From NCBI RefSeq assembly GCF_008831285.2, contig NC_045139.1, positions 20,192,412 to 20,256,411 of the forward strand: 64,000 nt of DNA. Reading direction: 5' to 3'. The position numbers and the translations under genes are program-made. This stretch comes from Nymphaea colorata (Eukaryota > Streptophyta > Magnoliopsida > Nymphaeales > Nymphaeaceae). The notes beneath the pieces are model-generated. The model made no database searches. It was not told where the DNA came from and was given only the letters and a program-made list of their open reading frames with translations. Positions 23,455 through 36,781 of the stretch are shown here, piece by piece. Position 1 is the stretch's first letter. Each line of letters begins with the position of its first letter.

Positions 23455-26400
23455 TTAATATTCAGGTTTCACCTCATGTTTCTGCAGCAGATTTCTAATT
23501 GTAGTATGAGCATCCTAAAAAAGAAAAGAGTAGCACGTAAGACTGGATGCTGATCTTCCTATCATGTAACACTATCAGGTTTCATCAAAATAAAGCAACA
23601 TCTCATGATTCAACAAAACCAAATAAACCATCACCTTCAACCTCTTCTTCAGCGCTTCCACCTCCTTGCCATGGTGTTGCTTTTCCTCTGAAAATATGCT
23701 AATAATGTATTCCTGTTCTTTGTGAGCCTCCTGCAACTTATGTACGTACTCCTGAACCTACATACCAGTATAAATACAATGACTCAGGTAAGATTGGCAT
23801 GTTGGTCCATCAGTCAAGGTTGCGGGATCCTACATGGTTAAGATTGCCTCCTGGAGGAGTCCACACGTCGTGACCCAAAATTTCCCAAACAAAAGAAAAG
23901 GATAAGGAGCAAAGCAAGTGCACAGATCGTTTCAACAAGGGATGAAGATTGATTCCTATGAGGTGGACAGAAAAAGGTGGACCTCTCACGGCCTTGCCTC
24001 AAGACCATATACAGCCATCAATTAAATTGTGGAAAACTTTGATCACTAGAAAAAAGGCAATCAGACAAGAATCTCACTTGAGCTTCCAGGTACATGATCT
24101 TAGCTTTAAATCTAGACTCCTCGCAAACTTGCAATGATTTTTCTTCTAATGCTTTCAACCTAGAACCATGAAGTCACAATATAAGTCATCATATTAATAT
24201 AACATACAACAGAACAACTAATTCAATTAGCAAGGGACCTCTTTTTCAATCTGTGATTTTCATCTTCCAATTGCTTTAGAATCTCAGAATTTGAGATTGC
24301 AAATTCAGATTCACTTGTGTTACGAATAAAACTTGATTGACTTCCAATTCCAGCATCATCTTTTGGAAGATCAGCCGCAAAATATTGTTTCTTTGCCTGT
24401 ATATAGAATTCAAAACCGGTTAGTATGATACATCTTAAAACCTGACTTTTCACCATTAGACAAAAACACACTTACAAGACCATTCCCTTCAGTCAATCCA
24501 CACATCACAGAATTAGAAAACACAAAATGCTCCATAATACATGTTTAATAAATAAATCCTCTATCTTCCAACAAGCATTCAGAGCTTATGGAGGCATCCT
24601 TCCTAAGATTCTGCATTTTGATCAAATGAACTTCCATCAGGAAGCCTGTGCATGTCGTAATAACAATTTTCTATTTTGCCTGAAATATAGTCCATTTCTA
24701 TGGTTTGATTCATGGGCATCTGAAGTTCGTTCCTGTTTTCCCAAGGCTGAAATTCCTGTTTTCCCAAGGCTGAAATTCCTGTTTTCCCAAGGCTCCTGAA
24801 CACCCACAACTTTTCAGATAAGGCAAGTATAACTAGGTTCCGCTATTCAATCTGCAGTTCCAGAAACAGCTTCTCAATTTTCACATTAACGCATTTCACA
24901 AATCTACTGCATACATGCACACACATATGAACAGTTTTATGGGATTTGCCACACCTGTTGCCCAAACTGGAAAATGTGTGGTTGCTCCATTTGTGTAAAA
25001 ATCCCAAGGTTGTGTCCCACCCTTGCCCACCTAGAAATTATGCATTTGAAAGACCTACAACTACAGTTAATGACAAAAGAAACAAATATAAGTTTCATTT
25101 CAATAGACTCCCACAGCTAATGTTAGAAACATTGTCCCTCTCAAACGTTGAAAAATTTCTTCGCTAGCCTAGATTCTTCAGAGAAACCACGAGATTGAAT
25201 TTATTTAAACTAATGTGATAACTTTTCTAAAGCATCCTTTTTAGTCGACGGGGTAAGGTTTATTTTTGTAAAGTACCTCAGGAGCACTATGACCATTAGC
25301 TGGTGGTGTATGTTGTTGATCTTTATGCATTCTTTTCTGCATGCTTGTGGACTTCTCACATTCCTCTAACTGCTGCCGCTTGTGACCTTTCGTATTAAGT
25401 GATTGCAATAGGCTTCTTTCTGGAACAGTTCCTGAAGACGCTGATGTTAAATGTGGCCTTCTATTTTCTACATCACCAGTACTTTCTTCATTTTCTTCAT
25501 GCTCTGAACAGGTCAAAGGCAAAAGATCTCTGCCACCAACTTGCCCAATATTTATCCAAGAACAATTTCTTCCAGCCTCAATAAGTTGGTGCTGACTTGT
25601 TGAACTGCTGATGGTAGACTGAAGGACTTTTTTCCCGTGAGTGGCTGAGAATGGTTCTGCTGTCAAACACTCTGCAACATATTGACTAGGGTATGAGAAA
25701 ATCCAATTCAATAAATAAATCATCTGAAGTCTTAAACTTTCAGTAAGTAGAAGATAGATGCTCAAGTATGAGGGTCTAATACAGTGTTTACACAAACACT
25801 GTTATACACCATGATTTGATTTTAGATAGTTGGTAATTGCTAATCAAGAACATAAAAAATACCTGGGGAAAACAGTTCAATGGATTTCCCCCGATTCCTA
25901 GGAGCATAACCAATTTTGTGGCAATGCGATGACCTGAGTAAAGTAATACAATAAATGTTAAGGAAAGAGGAGTACACATGGTGCTTCTACCAAAAGAAAA
26001 GTCATACAAACCAGTAATTTTTCTGTATCTGAACAAGGCGTGCCTCAAGTCTAGAAAGAATAGTTGTGCGTTCGAAGTCCTGCTTATCATGTGCTGGCTC
26101 AACAAAATTAGCTTCCAATACACCTTCATTAGAAAATACAGAGTTAAGTATAAACATCCCTCCCATAAAGAAGCAAAATAAGTCATCATGTCATTACCTA
26201 TAACTCCACGTCCATCACTTCCAGCAGCATTCCAGACTCTCCAAAATGGCTGTGCAAAGAGAATAAAAGTTTTTGGTGATTACACATGGAAAACATATGC
26301 AAACAGGTCAAACTAAATTGCTAAATGCATATGTAAACTACAGCTGGGAGAAGTCACAGAACAGAAAATTGATCCTAGGCTGCTGGCAAGAAAAATGTAC

Positions 26401-29400
26401 ATTATAATTACCATATTTGCAGTCCCCAAAACTTAACCAAATAGGTAAATACATTTCATGTCTTGCATAAGAAAGAAACATTAATGGGTCAAAACTAATG
26501 AACACTATATCCAAGCAGATTGCTGAGATCAAATAAATAAATTAACGTTAGCTGTACTTGATTTGAGTACAGGTAAAAAATTGAACATTAAATAAACATT
26601 ATTGTCTCAGATATACTTACTTTTATAAGACGATTCTTATGATAAACATTAAATCCTTGGACATCAATATGATCTTTGGCATCTTTGACGAATCCTATTG
26701 TCACCACAGCTACCATCTGTTTCATTAAAAGCACAAAACCAAAAATGCATGAGACATATGATAGTTTCTTCCAGATTTCTCCTTCCATTGACATAACATG
26801 CAAATGCTGTTAGAATAGCCCCAACATATCCACGTAGAACCCAGTATATTATCCTCTCGTGAAAATTACTTTTTAACAATGAAACAATAATTTTGACCAA
26901 CTTAAATTGAACCCATAGTTAGAACCTACAAGCATCATCACAACAATATTGCAATAAGAAGATAAAATAAAAACGGAAATTTATTATTTTGAAACAATCC
27001 TCAATTTAAATTTCTCACAAACATTTTCTTTGTTTCTTTTAACATTTTAATAATTATTCTTTATTAATGTTTTGCAAGAAAATTTTTAAAAGCTCATAAA
27101 TTTATATTTTTATTACTTTTTTGTATATATCAGTAAATTTTTATATTCCTGAGAAATTCTTGAGCAAAACAAGTTTCTAATTAAGATCCCAGAAAAACTC
27201 ATTGACAAAAAACGAGAAAGGTATTCATAATTATGATTGGATTCAAAAGGACACAAAGAAAAAGTTATTACACTAGCATCCTTCCGGACCCTATCGCCAC
27301 CTGCAAGGGGTCTGTAAGTGATCTCTTGAGTTAACATCATATCATTCACTATGTTATGGTGTTCAACATCTTTTCCACGCAAAATCATTCTGAAGTCCTC
27401 CGGAAGCCTCAAGTAAATAATTGATGCATAGCTCTGCAGTTGGTCACATAAATCATTAGCTTAAAAAGCCCAAAGAGAGGATAAATATGAGACTGAGGAT
27501 TACGTAAGAAACAGTTTCCTTTGTAAAACAACTATTGTTATGCAATACAGAACATACCCTGAGGGAATGCCGATATGTAAGGAAGTGCCTGGAATTGGGA
27601 AATTTCTGAGACATATTTATCTTCTTTTCATCACGGTTGACACCTCTTAGTTGAATATCCTGCGAAAACGCATATGAATTAAAAATAAGGCATGATGCTT
27701 GAACTGCAATATACGTGCAATGAATCCACTAGTGCACATCAGGAGTGACATAGCTGTCAACCTCCTGATATCTTTTTTCACATGCTGCTTGTACTAAACA
27801 TACACCAGAAATAAAGAAAACTATGAAGATGCGTATCAAAGATCATAAGAAGAAACATCTAAAAACTTTGAGAAGCTAAAAGAATAATGGTATACACAGA
27901 ACTACATACATATTGATCTGTATCAAAATCAAGTTCAAGCTCCCCAAGATCATCCTCCCAAAGGTTATAAATGATAATGCGAGTTCCATGATCTTGCAAT
28001 AAGCTGATCTGCAGTTGAAAGGAAAAAAATTTTTTTAAGAAAAAGCATGGATACGGCCACATACAGAAGCAAGAAAGATTTAGCACCTAAAACAATGAGG
28101 GGGTTATATTACAATATGCAAGCTTACTTATATTTGAATTTCAAAGTGATTAATTTACAACATGTTATGTATCCAAACCACCAAAAATATCAGGAAAACC
28201 TAGAAAAGACTAGAGCTTCAAATCAGTAAGCTTCGCTCGACCTTACCATTTTGCAGCTGCAAAGAGTCAAACAGACAGATGCTAGATCCACCAGAAATAC
28301 AAATGGTACATAACCAAAACAACTTTAAACTAGAACGTGAAATAAAGAAATAATTAAGAAATTACATGAGCAAAAAAAGCCTTAATTCAATGGAACCACT
28401 ACAAAGTTTTAAGGCTCTCAAAATATCATCTATATATCTATAAAGATGCTGTACATGAAGTTATTAACCTATAAGCCATATAGGTACTACGGCTCACATT
28501 ATTGAAGAGGGTATCCTCTGAAAAATTTAAGGTGCGACTGATGAGGTACATACATGTGAAATCTCTCAGAATATCTTCATCAGAAAAGGTTGTTAAACAG
28601 TAAAAGGTTAAATTAAAAGAAGATTATGAGGCTATCCCGAAAAATCTAGGGTGAAACTGATGAGTGAAGTCACGAAAAACACCAACTAACTTATACAGAC
28701 AAATTTTGCAGAAGCTAGCATGAACTTCAGTCAGAATTCCACAAATAGGAAACGTAATATCCAGTTTAATGGTCATCCATCAATTCCATAGACAGTCAAG
28801 AAAACATCTCTAACATATTTAGCATTTCATGATAAACAGCCACAAGTTTGTGCATGAAAAGTTTCACTATCTGCCACTTCTTCCATTATGTCATTCAGAG
28901 TTGATGGTACACGAGGATTGTACAACTGAAACCAAATATTGAGTCATCTGAAAGTAAAATGTGGTACCTCTTGTAAAAGATCTGCTTCACTTGAATATGG
29001 AGACCATTGTACAATGGTTTCTAGATTCTTTGTCCAATCTGATTGAGAGGAACGAGCCAGTTTTTTCCAACCTTGGCACACTTTTTCATAATCAACCTTA
29101 TTGATCAAAAGAAGCATAAAATTTTAATAACGAATAATATATATAAGCAGAAAATGTAAGTACAATCGGCTGCCGGATAAACTTTAAAAAAAAAAACATA
29201 TCCTGTGAAAATCCATCCATATGGGAAAGAATGCACCTGATGAGCAGATCCAAAAAGAGCTCCCCATGAGGTTCATTTGATCATACTCTAAAATTTAAGA
29301 TGGTACTGCAAGTAGAAGCTTACCATAGGAACCACTATATCTTCCTTTCCAGTGCTTCTCAAAAATGTGTATGAAAGTAATCCAATGCTCTGTGTGGGGC

Positions 29401-32400
29401 TAAGAGACCAAAAGAATCCAATTGAAACACCATTAAGTATTTATTTATCAGATCACGTGCATAGCTTTTAAGAAATAGAAAATTCTATCCACATAAAAAA
29501 AAAAGATCATTGGACTACATAATATTCCATTATATAAATATGTTTCATAGTCCAACCTAACCAAGACATTTTTAAGTCAATAATACAGAAAACTAGTCTC
29601 ATTTGTGATTGTATTTCTACATATTTCATTTATTCAAGAGAAGCAAATGAACCTTTGAACCATGGCAATGAATAAACAAAAGCCAAAACATAAAGCTGCA
29701 AAAATAAGTAAAAGAAATTCACATTTGCAGATTACTGATACACTTTTGAAGATCTCATGAAGCATATATCAATTTATTGAAATATTTTGTCAGCCCTTTA
29801 ACATGATTACTATGAGAGAATTGTTGGCAATACTAAATGGAGAATCAATAAGATGATAACGACAACTGACATCATCACAGGGGAAAAGAATGTGCAGCAA
29901 GTTTACATTACATTGGATTAGAATACAAACCTTTTTCCATCTTTTCCATGATGACGAGAGAAAACAATTACATCAGCTCCAAGCCTCATGGTGCTGGTTT
30001 TGAAACCATTTCCATCTATCCAATGCAAAGATATATGATCAGAAAGCATATCTAGATGCCCACATTCAGAAATGCCAGAAATTGTTTATGATAACATCCC
30101 TATCATAAAATATAACATAGCAACATTCATGAATAAAAGGTAATAGCTCACATTGCCCAATTGTATTCGCTAACTTGCTCTTCATTGAATAACCAAGTGA
30201 CATGCATTGCCTCATTTTGTCAGGACTCATGCCACCACCATCATCTGCATATATTTGGTCATTAACAAATGTTATTAGAAGCACGTCCAGATGGTTAGAG
30301 CCCAACACAACAACCTCACAATTGTAGACCTTTATCAAGCAATCTAAAAAATAAGACAATTATAAAATTGTCTAATTCATATATTGCCTATAAGAAAGAG
30401 CATGGAATAACAATGAACTGGAAAACCAGGTAATGTTGATTATGGACAACTAAATCTTCAGGCCAAATCTAATATCTATGAAAGTTTAATTTCCACAGAA
30501 CACAAAATGCAACAGTTTTCACAGAGCCATGAGCAAGTGATCGTACATATCTGCTGAAAGACAATAAAAAAAAATTCTGTTGACAATTTGCCAAGGCCTC
30601 TACCAAGTTGACAGCACTTTTAAAAAGACCCAAATTGCTAAAACTTTGATAACATGGAAACTGATCTTTTAAACAGCTGACGTCATAACTTCACAACAGT
30701 TAATTAAGCTTAAACTGCAAAATCACGGGTAGAAACCCACACAAATGATAAAGAGAAACATTATCATCCAAAAATTAGTGACATTTTCTTGCCAACAGTC
30801 TTATTTGTCAAATCAGAAGTTGAACTCAGGTTGGTTCCGGCCCTAAAAGACTGGTCAGTTTCAGTCAGTCCAAGTTGACTGACTAAAGAGAATCAACAAG
30901 GAGGCTTGTAGGATTAAAATATATAGACTTAGATTTTCGAGTTATAGAGCATATAAAATTAATACACACTATATAGAGCTTCATATTTTAGATGGAGAGA
31001 AGGAGAATATATAGGACATAAGATATGTAAAAGTACAATACACAAACACAAATATAGAGTACGCAGAATAACAAGACAGATATATATATACACACACACA
31101 CAATCAGAAATTATAGCTGATATTTTAGAATACAAATGTCAACAACTAGTTCTTAAGTACTTGACCAAACCCACTTGGAAGCATGAAAAAGTCAGCTAAT
31201 TAACATCTAGCCCAACTAAGCAACCAACCAGACCGACTACTTGCTACTTTCACAAAGTTGAATATAGAAATTAGGCTCCAAAACCATATGGCAGAAGATG
31301 AAGAGTTAATAAAAAACAAATTTCAGGAAAGTTATACACAGAAATGTAACAAGAAAAAAAATGAAAGGAAAGGGCAACAAACACAAAAGGTGTACCTTCA
31401 ACCAACAGCATTTTACTTCCATCTTTCTTGTTTATCAACATATCCACATTAACATATGTAGCACCATTGCATACCTAAGAAAATGAGAAATGAGTGGGAA
31501 CTTCATAGGAGCAACATGTGGACAACAAATAAGCAGAAAGTAAAGCTTGATTACCTCATCAAGAGCATTGTCCAATAGCTCTGCAAAAGCTGTGGAAACA
31601 GTAAGTGGATGAGAAGGATAATTTTGATGTGTGGCAAAACGTAATGTTTTTCATGATAAGTTTGCATAATTGGTTCAAAATGTTCAGGACTTACCCCCCA
31701 ACGCCCATTTATGGCTGGTAGCATTTGCATGCAGAAACTTTGGGTGAATTCTTGCATGATCTATACCACCTAAAAAGAATATCATGTCCAAAGTAAGAAA
31801 TGTTGATCTTGAGAGAAAAAAAACCTCCCCCACATAAAACTGGTTTAAAGCAGCAATATTGATAAAGTATGGTAAGGAATGATGTTCACAAATATACAAG
31901 CAGGGTTTGCTTCTATACAGTATAATATATATGATATGAATAGAAACTTACTTGCTAAACTTTGTCTAGAATGAAAGCTGAACCATGAAATAAAAAATAG
32001 CTGCACATTAATTTCATGTGTGGATTCACATAGCCACAAATATGGTGATATTTTTTAAAACATCACGATATTAACTAAAAAAAACTGAAGAAAACGAAAA
32101 AAAGGGAAAATATCATGATATTTTAAAAATGTGAAAAACAATTTAACATGATTTCAACACGATTTTATCGTGATTTTTTTCATTTATTTTTTTCAGTTTC
32201 TGTTTTTATTTTTTTTCAATTTTTGTTTCATTGTGTTATTTCCTCTGGTTTTATGTATTTAACATAAGCTCCTAAATGCAATGCAAGACATATTAGTTTT
32301 TCATTTCCTATATTTTTATGTAACATTTTGATTTTTTATTTTTTAAAAAAAAAACTCCAAGATTTTCCTAAAAAATTAATTTTGCCAAAAAAACACCTTG

Positions 32401-33859
32401 CCGATAAAATCCCGCGAATGATATTTGTGGCTATAGTGTGGAGTACAAGTGCATATAAGTATACGAGAAGCACACTTGCTACTTCATCTATCATGACATG
32501 CTTCTACTTGATTGTCCTCTCTCTTCTTTTTCTCCCTCTCCACAACATCCTTCCCAGCCTAGGATTTGTGAATTTTAGGGAGGGAAGAGACCCGAAAAAG
32601 CAGTCCAAGAATAGTCACTCAACTTTTATCAAAATAATTTTCCAACAAGAACCCTCACGCTCTAACTACTCTGTCATATTCACTGGGGTTATATGGACTT
32701 GATGCTGCTCATGCATTATAAAAATACGTCTGAGAGCATTATATAAGTCCCAAGCAACCATAATATGAACCACTTTTTGTCAAAGTACAAAATCTAGATA
32801 TATGTCTGGGCTATAATTATTATATGTTATGCAGTTAACCAAATAAGTCAACAACCTGAAGGTGATTTTGGTCGATAAAGCTAGGAACTTGAACTACCAG
32901 GATCCTAAGCACACCCCAAACAAAACATCCTTGGCATCCCTCTCTAATCCTGCTCTTGGCTCAATTTTTAAATTATCAATTTCCATTTTTGGTAATGACC
33001 ACTCAGCAAAGATAGGTTTCTCTTGAGTCATCCCTTGCAGGGTTCGAACCTGAGACCTGGAGTTGCTTTTACCAAAATCCTGTAGACCCCATGATCCCTC
33101 CTCGGCCTCATATTTGTCTATAAGGAAACATTAAAGGAAAACAACACTGCAATAAGGAGAAGAGAGGGATAAAAGAGAGCAGTAGGAGGGAAAAAAAAAA
33201 AGTAACACAGAGACCATGGATATACACCAAAGGCTATGAGCCACAAATGGGCCTAAAGGGCTGCCACAATCACGTGTACCAGGATAGTGGTACGTGCAAC
33301 CTTGCATGCATCGAAGATGTATTTACACCCTATATCTTTTCTCACAGAAACCATGCCCATGTGACATATTTGTAAGGCGAAGCTGGATAATAAATTCATG
33401 TCAGTGTCATATTGATGGCACTTGTACATGACTTGCCCTCCAACTATTAGATGGCAACTGCAAAGGATTTCCAGCATAAGAGTCCAATGACAATTTTTAC
33501 CTCCTTCAAGTATTCACAGCTGAAGAAATAGATCCTAGTGATTAATTCAATTAGTGGCAATAATAGACTTATGAGATATCCGCAGAATAGGTATTTGATT
33601 AATTAGGACAGATAAGGTCCAAAAAGAATAGAAAATGATGAAAGGCCGTTTAGAGAGCTGTGAGAATCTAATATGAAAAAAAATTCACAAAAATGGTATT
33701 TTCAGAAGCCCCAAAAGAAGAAGCGTACTAGTTATGAAGGGAAAAAAGCAACAACAATTGATCAGCATCACAAATCCAATTTAAGGAACTTTATTCCTTG
33801 GTTGGTAAGTAAATAACACTTGTCCTTGGTGGAAAATGATGCAAGCAGCAAAAGAAAAT

Positions 33860-33921
<62 letters not shown>

Positions 33922-36781
33922 CTGAGCAGCATAGATTAGTAGCAGAGTTAAAAAAAAAAAACCGTCATGAAGTGTTCGCAAAAGAGGTTAAATTATAAAG
34001 TGTTCATAAGAAAACAACAAGGACATGAAGCCATTTATTACTAGAGTTGATCACGAATCTGAAATATACTACCAACTTATGTAACACAGGTGCAAGGTGC
34101 AAATTTTGGTCCAACGTGTATGTATATATTTATACATTTCTTTTATAATTTTAACAAATTTGAAGGCATAGAAATAATTAAAAAAAAAAAAAACTATTAT
34201 GTAGCTCTCTTTCTGTCACTCTCTCCCCTCGACACAGTTGTCTATTTCTGGCAAATTTCTCCTCTTCTTCCTCCTTTTTTCTTCTTTCTCTCCCTCTTCA
34301 TTGTTATCCCACCGAAGCAGCAACCCTGCAGCTGCACCACGTCATGCCAAAGCAGGTGCAGCAAGCCAAACGGGGCACCATGTGAAATAGCTATCAGCTG
34401 CCTAAAGGATAAGTCACTAAGTATGACTAAATTTGAAGTTTAAATAGTGGGAATGAGAAGCATTGCACTGGACGCATGTAATCAAGCACTTGGTAGGATA
34501 ATTCATGTGGGAGTGAGGAGGTTTTCAAAGTTTTCATCTCTGTCACATGGGTACTTTATTTGGATGAGATACCCATGTCAACATGGGTAGGGGTATGGGC
34601 ATGCCCTTGTGCATAGCTTGGACATAGTCAAACCCATGTCAGGTGCAGTCAACACACCCATGGTCATACCCATCCTTTTCTGGACTCAGCCAAAGTTGAC
34701 CAAGCCCATTTTTGTCTACTAATTAGGATTGTTTCAAACCATCATGTATATACAATGGAAATGAAGAGCCCTTGATAGAAACTAATGGGCTGTTCATGTT
34801 CTTTGTTGTCTAACTCCACTTGTTTAGCAAGATTTTCTGACAAGCTTTTCTGGCGACAAACAATTTTCCGGTGATTTTTCCAGCAACTTGTTTTTTTTTA
34901 AAATAGAACTTTCTATATTGTTTTGTTTGTTTAAATCTTATTTTTTACTCTATGTGTGTGTGTGTGGTGGGGAGGGGCGGGGGGTGGGGAGTTTGTTGTG
35001 TCCCCGTACCAAACTTTTTTGAAATTGCTCCGCAACCATACTATACTAGAACCCATACCTGTGCCGGCACTCGTACCCATAACTACTGAATAATTTTTAC
35101 TTTATTTAACTATTTAATGTCCTTTAGAACATATTTGTTACTGCAGATCTAAGTTAAAAGATTCTCTAAACTACAAGATAAAACAACAATGTCACATATC
35201 GTACAGCCATGGAGTTGCATAAGATAATGACTACACAAACTAACTAACAAAGACATAATAACGAAAAATATGATATAAATGTCAGTCTATGCCTTGATAA
35301 TGATTAAAAAAATAGAAGGAAATTTTAAATTCCACTCCTTTAAAAACTAACTGTGATCAGAAAAGCTTTGAACATTTGCTTAGGATGGTAAATGACTAAA
35401 CGTAGGCTGCTCTGCAACAAAATCATGTGCCATAAGATGCAGTATGCCATAAAATGTGTGTGACAACACCTCCCATGAGTTTAAAAGGCCATTCCTAAGA
35501 AACAGCCCTTGCGAGACCTCAGTCAAAGATAAGGAAAAAGGCTTTGGCACTTTGTAAGTTTTATTCGATGTGTATCCCAAGATACACAAATATGGTATTG
35601 TATCATAAATTTCTTATGTCAGCCTTTTTTTGGTATATAACAGAATGTAGCTTACAGTACATTCAAAATGTAGAAACCCATTAAAACAGCACATTATCAA
35701 GTTCAAGCTTGTGAGTTGAACAGTCCAAAATATCCATGCACGAGCGCTACTCATAATTACACAAAGACAAACTGTGATTTCCCATACTTCTAACCGTTAG
35801 TCAAATCACCACACCGAGATTGTGCACTTGGAACATAAGTCACCTGTCCTTCTTCCTTGGGTATGTTATTATGATTTCAGATGTCTAATTTCTGAAGCAA
35901 TTTCTTTCTCTTTTTCCAGTTACGCAAATGCATGTATGTTAGTACAACATGTTCCATCTTAGTCTTTACCCCAATCCGACTGCTGATTTTGCTCTGGCCC
36001 TAACACTTTCAGAAGGGAACCAACAAGATCTTTTCGGCAATAACTTCATACAAATTCAACATCCTCTCTTTTTATTTCTCATCAAATAAAAAATTGAAAA
36101 GGGAAGAAAAGATACACAAGAAAACCGCTGCATGAATTGGGCAAACTACAACACAACTCATAGTCAGAATAGCAGAGCATAGGTACGAAGAAGACCACGT
36201 TAAGTTCGCTCCCATGCAAGACCAACGCCATTGCAAACGATTGAAACGAATAAAAATCATCAAAACCCGAACAGAAAAGAAAACGATCAATACAGAAAAT
36301 CTAAAACCTACCGCTACTACGAAAAGGAAAAAAGAGAGAAATAGAAGGAAAAAAATAATATCGAACGCGAGTCAGCCTCCTTACCCAACGACGATCCGTT
36401 CTGCACCGTCGCGTCACCCTCATAATCCCCGGCCTTCCAGAACTGCCTGCACGGCGCCGGTCGCTTCACCGGAACCCACGATAATGGCACCACTGCCTCA
36501 GTCACCGGGCTGGACGACCCCGTAGCCGGGGTTGTCGAAACCGCAGAACCAAGCAGCACAGGTTTGACAAACTCCGCAGGGAAGATGACGTCCAGCGCTT
36601 CAGGCTTCATCCACTTCCTGGAAGCAGAGCCATCAGGAAGCTTCGACCACACGTCATCTTCGCTATCAGTTAACCCATTGAGGTTCATAACGGCGAGGAC
36701 CCTGCTCTCGTCGTGGGTACGTCGGAAATCTGGCTGCCAGACGTCGGAGTCGGTGCACTCCTGCTTGACAACTATACTCAT
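23455..36781 (-). CDS. MORC family GHKL ATPase (MICRORCHIDIA 4/7-like), 20 coding exons
   Basis: Joined exons on the minus strand: 36781-36385, 31769-31695, 31589-31555, 31474-31396, 30244-30152, 30015-29931, 29399-29324, 29096-28968, 28008-27910, 27659-27558, 27433-27272, 26716-26621, 26249-26198, 26123-26012, 25933-25863, 25671-25277, 24396-24239, 24159-24078, 23757-23635, 23514-23455 (TAA). The total is 2481 nt, 826 aa. All introns are GT-AG and all phases agree. Visible parts: plant-MORC N-terminal motif RQFWKAGDYEG near residue 115; Bergerat ATPase motifs ELLDNALDE (161-169, catalytic Asn165), DDGGGM (196-201) and YGNGFK (227-232); an S5-like/MORC core with HGTRIIIYNLW, NVYHKNRLIKPFWRVW and GVLEANFVEPAHDKQDFERT at about 330-515; a polar linker with basic clusters (about 555-690) that could be an NLS; and a Lys/Glu/Leu-rich coiled coil at about 720-805. 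Known for the family: nuclear ATPases that compact chromatin and repress transposons. The SRLEARLVQ...YWSSHCHKIGYAPR block suggests the MORC4/7 subgroup, which is an inference. An in-frame upstream ATG at 36925 precedes only low-complexity codons, so 36781 was chosen. Confidence 0.93.
24730..24796. repeat. Three 23-bp tandem copies in MORC intron 16
   Basis: The unit beginning TTCCTGTTTTCCCAAGGCTG starts at 24730, 24753 and 24776, with identical cores. It lies in the intron between exons 16 and 17. The copies are nearly perfect, so the expansion is recent, and the unit is a likely length polymorphism. Confidence 0.9.
33000..33115 (-). mobile_element. Possible tRNA-derived SINE fragment in MORC intron 1
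   Basis: On the minus strand an A-box-like stretch (TTTTGGTAAAAGCA near 33080-33067) is followed about 20 bases later by GGTTCGAACCCTG (33054-33042), which matches the consensus pol III B box. A full tRNA cloverleaf is not evident, which points to a SINE rather than a tRNA gene. Ends, tail and target-site duplication were not identified. Confidence 0.4.
33862..33921. repeat. (TA)n microsatellite, about 60 bp
   Basis: An uninterrupted TA dinucleotide repeat within MORC intron 1, the longest pure TA run in the window. Confidence 0.97.
34957..34989 (+). other. (TG)n followed by a four-tract G-quadruplex motif
   Basis: A short TG repeat runs into four G tracts of 4, 4, 6 and 4 bases separated by single bases (34969-34989). 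The motif is on the plus strand, which is the template strand of the MORC gene, inside intron 1. Single-base loops are known to favour very stable G-quadruplexes; whether one forms here is not shown. Confidence 0.8.

Larger units (their letters stand above)
31770..36384 (-). other. MORC intron 1 (4.6 kb)
   Basis: The intron lies between CGTTGG|GTAAGG at 36385/36384 and TTTTAG|GTGGTATAG at 31770/31769; it splits a Gly codon after its first base. It is much the longest intron of the gene (the next are about 1.15 kb and 0.88 kb) and has been enlarged by repeats: a TA microsatellite at 33862-33921, a G-rich tract at 34957-34989, a possible SINE near 33000-33115, and AT-rich sequence at 32050-32400. 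Open frames within it (for example 34090-34443) show no family resemblance and are taken as chance. Confidence 0.85.

Noticed and set aside
33030-33110. tRNA gene suggested by GGTTCGAACCC
   Set aside because: No complete acceptor stem or cloverleaf can be drawn; kept only as a possible SINE.
34090-34443. 117-aa open frame in MORC intron 1
   Set aside because: It runs through CT-rich and A-rich DNA, is on the opposite strand from the gene, and has no recognisable domain.
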